Part shown: positions 61,507 to 64,000 of the stretch, in pieces
How positions within the stretch are numbered: position 1 is the first letter of the stretch
Layout of the letters: every line of letters starts with the position of its first letter
Assembly (NCBI RefSeq): GCF_001280015.1
Contig: NZ_LGDV01000190.1
Span: forward strand, 124,001-188,000
Direction: 5' to 3'
DNA length: 64,000 nt
DNA from: Streptomyces sp. MMG1121
GTDB taxonomy: Bacteria; Actinomycetota; Actinomycetes; Streptomycetales; Streptomycetaceae
The notes under the pieces: generated by a model
Told to the model about the DNA's origin: nothing
Database searches by the model: none
The model's input: only the letters and a program-made list of their open reading frames with translations
Program-made: the position numbers and the translations under genes

Positions 61507-62711
61507 ACCGTCTTTCCCTGACTCTCTCGCGCGGGATCGCCCGGGTCACCGGGGCCGCCCTCGGGCCGTACCAGAGCGCCGTGATCCGGCTCGGGTTCGC
61601 CGGGACCTGGCTGCTGTTCCTGCTGCGCGAGTTCCTGCACCGCCAGGAGCTGTACGGCCCGGCCGGGCCGTGGGGCTGGAACCTCGCCAAGGAGCTGACC
61701 GCCGACAACCACGCGTTCACGGCCCTGCTCTGGTCCGACGGGCAGCTCTGGTTCGAATGCTTCTACGCGCTGTCGATCCTTGCCAGCGCGGCGCTGCTGC
61801 TCGGCTGGCGCACCCGGACGGCGTCCGTGCTGTTCATGGTGGGCGTGCTGTCGCTGCAGAACCGCAGCGTCTTCGTCGGCGACGGCGGCGACAACGTCCT
61901 GCACCTGATGTCCTTCTACCTCGTGTTCACACGCTGCGGACAGGTGTGGTCGCTGGACGCGCGGCGGGCGGCGCGGGCCGAGGCGGCACGCGCGCGTGGG
62001 GAGCAGATTCCCGCCGATTGGGTGGGGCCGGCCCTGTGGGCGGTCCTCGCTCTGGCGCTCGTCCTCGCGACGGTCACCGGCCGGTTCGACAACGGCTGGC
62101 TGATCCCCGCGCTGCTGTGGACCGTTCTGGTGGTGCTCGCCCTGTGGTGGGCCGTCTGCCGCTGGGCGAAGACGCCGGACCCGCGCATCCTGCTGGACGT
62201 CGTCGCCAACATCGTGCACAACGGCGCTCTGGTCGTGATCATGGCGGAGGCCTGTCTGATCTACGCGACGGCCGGCTGGTACAAGATCCAGGGCTCGCGC
62301 TGGCAGGACGGCACCGCCGTCTACTACCCGCTCCACCTGGACTACTTCTCGCCCTGGCCCGGTCTCGCCGATCTGATGTCCTCCAGCGGCACGATCATGA
62401 TGGCCGTGGCCTACGGGACGGTCATGGTGCAGGTCGCCTTCCCGTTCACCCTGTTCAACCGGCGGGTCAAGAACGTCCTGCTGGTGCTGATGATGCTCGA
62501 GCACGCGGTGATCGCGGTCGTCCTGGGCCTGCCGTTCTTCTCACTGGCGATGATCACCGCGGACGCGGTCTTCCTGCCGACGTCCTTCCTGCGCCGGCTG
62601 GGCGTGCTGGCGGCACGCGCGCGTGAGCGGATCGTCCGGCGCGGGGAGCGTACGGTGCCCGCGCCGCGGGCCGCGGAGGAGAGCACGCCGGGCCGGGTGG
62701 GGGCCGCGTAG
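61503..62711 (+). CDS. HTTM domain (vitamin K-dependent gamma-carboxylase-like) membrane protein
   Basis: This 402-residue protein has several membrane helices and the horizontally transferred transmembrane (HTTM) signature (AVIRLGFAGTWLLFLLREF, FVGDGGDNVLHLMSFYLVFTRCG, ATAGWYKIQGSRWQDGTAVYY). HTTM is related to gamma-glutamyl carboxylase; most bacterial members have no known activity. GTG 61503 overlaps the previous stop. Confidence 0.85.
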   Translation: MNRLSLTLSRGIARVTGAALGPYQSAVIRLGFAGTWLLFLLREFLHRQELYGPAGPWGWNLAKELTADNHAFTALLWSDGQLWFECFYALSILASAALLLGWRTRTASVLFMVGVLSLQNRSVFVGDGGDNVLHLMSFYLVFTRCGQVWSLDARRAARAEAARARGEQIPADWVGPALWAVLALALVLATVTGRFDNGWLIPALLWTVLVVLALWWAVCRWAKTPDPRILLDVVANIVHNGALVVIMAEACLIYATAGWYKIQGSRWQDGTAVYYPLHLDYFSPWPGLADLMSSSGTIMMAVAYGTVMVQVAFPFTLFNRRVKNVLLVLMMLEHAVIAVVLGLPFFSLAMITADAVFLPTSFLRRLGVLAARARERIVRRGERTVPAPRAAEESTPGRVGAA

Positions 62712-62721
62712 GGTTCACGGC

Positions 62722-63465
62722 ATGACCGACCCGCTGAACCGCTGGCGCGAGCACGCCGGGAGCGCCGTGCTGCTCGACGGCTTCCATGCCCTGAAGCACG
62801 CGCTGCGCTTCGGGGCCGAGGTGCCGGTGGCGGTCACCACCGACCGGGCGGCCGCGCTCGCGCTGGCCGAGGAGTTGGCCGGGGACGTGCGGGAGGCGCT
62901 GGAAGCCCTGCTCACCGAGGTGCCGGCGCAGACGTACGCCGCGCTCGTGCAGCGGCCGCACCCGACGGGTGTGGCCGCGCTGGCCGTACGGCCGTCCCGC
63001 GAGGCCAACCTGCGCACGCTCGCCCGCACCCCGCGCACGGCGCCCGTCGTCGTGCTGGACAATCCCCGCAACCTGGGCAACGCCGGTGCCGTGATCCGAC
63101 TGGCGGCCGGCTTCGGTGCGACCGGGGTGGTCACCACGGGCACGCTCGACCCGTGGCACCCCACGGTGGTGCGCGGCGGCGCCGGGCTGCACTTCGCGAC
63201 CGCCGTGGAACGCCTCGGCGTCGACGAGCTGCCCGCCGGCCCGCTGTTCGCGCTCGACCCGGAGGGCGAGGACGTCCGGGGCACCAAACTGCCCGACGAC
63301 GCCGTGCTGGCGTTCGGCTCGGAGCGCAGCGGGCTGTCGGCCGAGCTGCGCGCGCGTGCCGACCATCTGCTGGCGCTGCCGATGCGCCCCCAGGTCTCCA
63401 GCTACAACCTGGCCACCAGCGTGGCCATGACGCTGTACCACTGGAGCGTCACCGGGGGCGCCTAG
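62722..63465 (+). CDS. SpoU/TrmH family RNA 2'-O-methyltransferase
   Basis: This 247-residue protein has the SpoU motifs: motif 1 VVLDNPRNLGNAGAVIRLAAGFG, motif 2 LAFGSERSGLS and motif 3 LPMRPQVSSYNLATSVAMTLY. The knotted SPOUT fold methylates the ribose of rRNA or tRNA using S-adenosylmethionine. The target nucleotide is not known. It ends three bases before the converging paaN gene. Confidence 0.92.
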   Translation: MTDPLNRWREHAGSAVLLDGFHALKHALRFGAEVPVAVTTDRAAALALAEELAGDVREALEALLTEVPAQTYAALVQRPHPTGVAALAVRPSREANLRTLARTPRTAPVVVLDNPRNLGNAGAVIRLAAGFGATGVVTTGTLDPWHPTVVRGGAGLHFATAVERLGVDELPAGPLFALDPEGEDVRGTKLPDDAVLAFGSERSGLSAELRARADHLLALPMRPQVSSYNLATSVAMTLYHWSVTGGA

Positions 63466-63467
63466 CG

Positions 63468-64000
63468 TCACGCGTCGCGGCGGACCTCCACCACCCGGAA
63501 GCGGTTGGCCACGAAGGCGCCGTCGGTGAGGGCCGCGTTGGCCGCCGGGTTGCCGCCCGAGCCGTGGAAGTCGGAGAACGCGGCGGTCTGGTTCACATAG
63601 ACCCCGCCGGTCAGGTTGAGCGAGAGCTGGGCCGCCTCCTCCAGGCAGGCCTCCTCGACGGACCGCTCGACCTCGGGATCGGTGGTGTAGGCGCCGACCG
63701 TCATCGCGCCCTTCTCACGGACCGTGCGGCGCAGCAGCTCCACCGCGTCGGCCGCCGAGTCGACCGCGACGGCGAAGGAGACCGGGCCGAAGCACTCGCT
63801 CATGTAGGCGGCCTGGTCGTCCGGCTTGGCGCCGTCCAGCTTGACGATGACGGGGGTGCGCACGACCGCGTCCGGGAAGTCAGGGTTGGTGATCTCCCGG
63901 GAGGCGAGGGCGACCTCGCCGAGCCCGGCCGCGGCTTCCAGGCGGCCCTTGACGTCCGGGTTGACGATCGCGCCCAGCAGGGCGTTCGCGCGCGCGTCGT
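63468..64000 (-). CDS. paaN: Phenylacetic acid degradation protein PaaN (aldehyde dehydrogenase), 3' part
   Basis: The minus-strand frame is open from the right window edge to the stop at 63468, giving 177 residues without the start or the catalytic Cys. The visible part (DARANALLGAIVNPDVKGRLEAA, SECFGPVSFAVAVDSAADAVELL, SDFHGSGGNPAANAALTDGAFVANRFRVVEVRRDA) matches PaaN, an aldehyde dehydrogenase of the phenylacetate ring-cleavage pathway. It fits with paaABCDE upstream. Confidence 0.88.
   Translation of the reverse strand, partial: DARANALLGAIVNPDVKGRLEAAAGLGEVALASREITNPDFPDAVVRTPVIVKLDGAKPDDQAAYMSECFGPVSFAVAVDSAADAVELLRRTVREKGAMTVGAYTTDPEVERSVEEACLEEAAQLSLNLTGGVYVNQTAAFSDFHGSGGNPAANAALTDGAFVANRFRVVEVRRDA

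Overview
The window is chromosomal DNA of a Streptomyces or close relative. GC content is high throughout, GTG and TTG starts are common, and genes are often joined by ATGA or GTGA overlaps. The right half carries the core gene order known from Streptomyces: ppiA, rhomboid protease, crgA, three class E sortases, then pknB, pbpA, rodA, pstP, fhaB and fhaA, and tRNA-Leu. That block normally lies near oriC. A perfect parS site at 33.5 kb and a cluster of DnaA boxes at 36.1-36.3 kb agree with this.

Positions 1 to about 33,480 are an accessory block, nearly all on the plus strand, that reads as a specialised-metabolite cluster. The left part has an adenylate-forming enzyme, a PLP aminotransferase, an S9 peptidase, a sulfotransferase-TPR fusion, an atypical Fe(II)/2-oxoglutarate enzyme and a 74-residue acidic peptide followed by a strong hairpin. 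An aspartate carbamoyltransferase and an MFS transporter follow. A tightly coupled run (9.7-16.3 kb) encodes an ATP-grasp ligase fused to a PAP phosphatase, CysC, CysD, CysN, a cation/proton antiporter and a degenerate CysC copy, so the cluster can make PAPS and remove PAP. Next come a second atypical Fe/2OG enzyme, a P-loop DUF1611-like protein and a second ATP-grasp ligase. These lead into a phosphonate core: split phosphonopyruvate decarboxylase, PEP mutase and an aldehyde dehydrogenase. A tautomerase, a flavoprotein, a second MFS transporter and a LysR regulator follow.

My main reading is that the phosphonate core makes phosphonoacetate (PEP to phosphonopyruvate to phosphonoacetaldehyde to phosphonoacetate) and an ATP-grasp enzyme joins it to an amino acid. 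The ATCase copy then fits as self-resistance to an N-phosphonoacetyl-aspartate (PALA)-like product. The sulfation genes, the peptide and two 2OG enzymes with the halogenase-like HxA/HxG motif suggest a further-tailored product, or a second product made beside it. The product itself is inference.

A second coupled operon (27.9-33.5 kb) encodes a DRE-TIM aldolase, an alpha/beta-hydrolase-like protein without the nucleophile serine, an isopropylmalate-dehydrogenase/CinA fusion, an RraA-like protein and a DUF6282 amidohydrolase. Its pathway is not recognised.

From 33.5 kb to 49.8 kb the genes serve cell division, the cell wall and Ser/Thr kinase signalling. From 49.9 kb to the end there are a TetR-controlled two-gene unit, DUF2252, J-domain-like and rhodanese proteins, an acyl-CoA dehydrogenase, the phenylacetyl-CoA epoxidase operon paaABCDE with a PaaR-type operator, a DUF5819/HTTM pair, a SpoU methyltransferase and the end of paaN.
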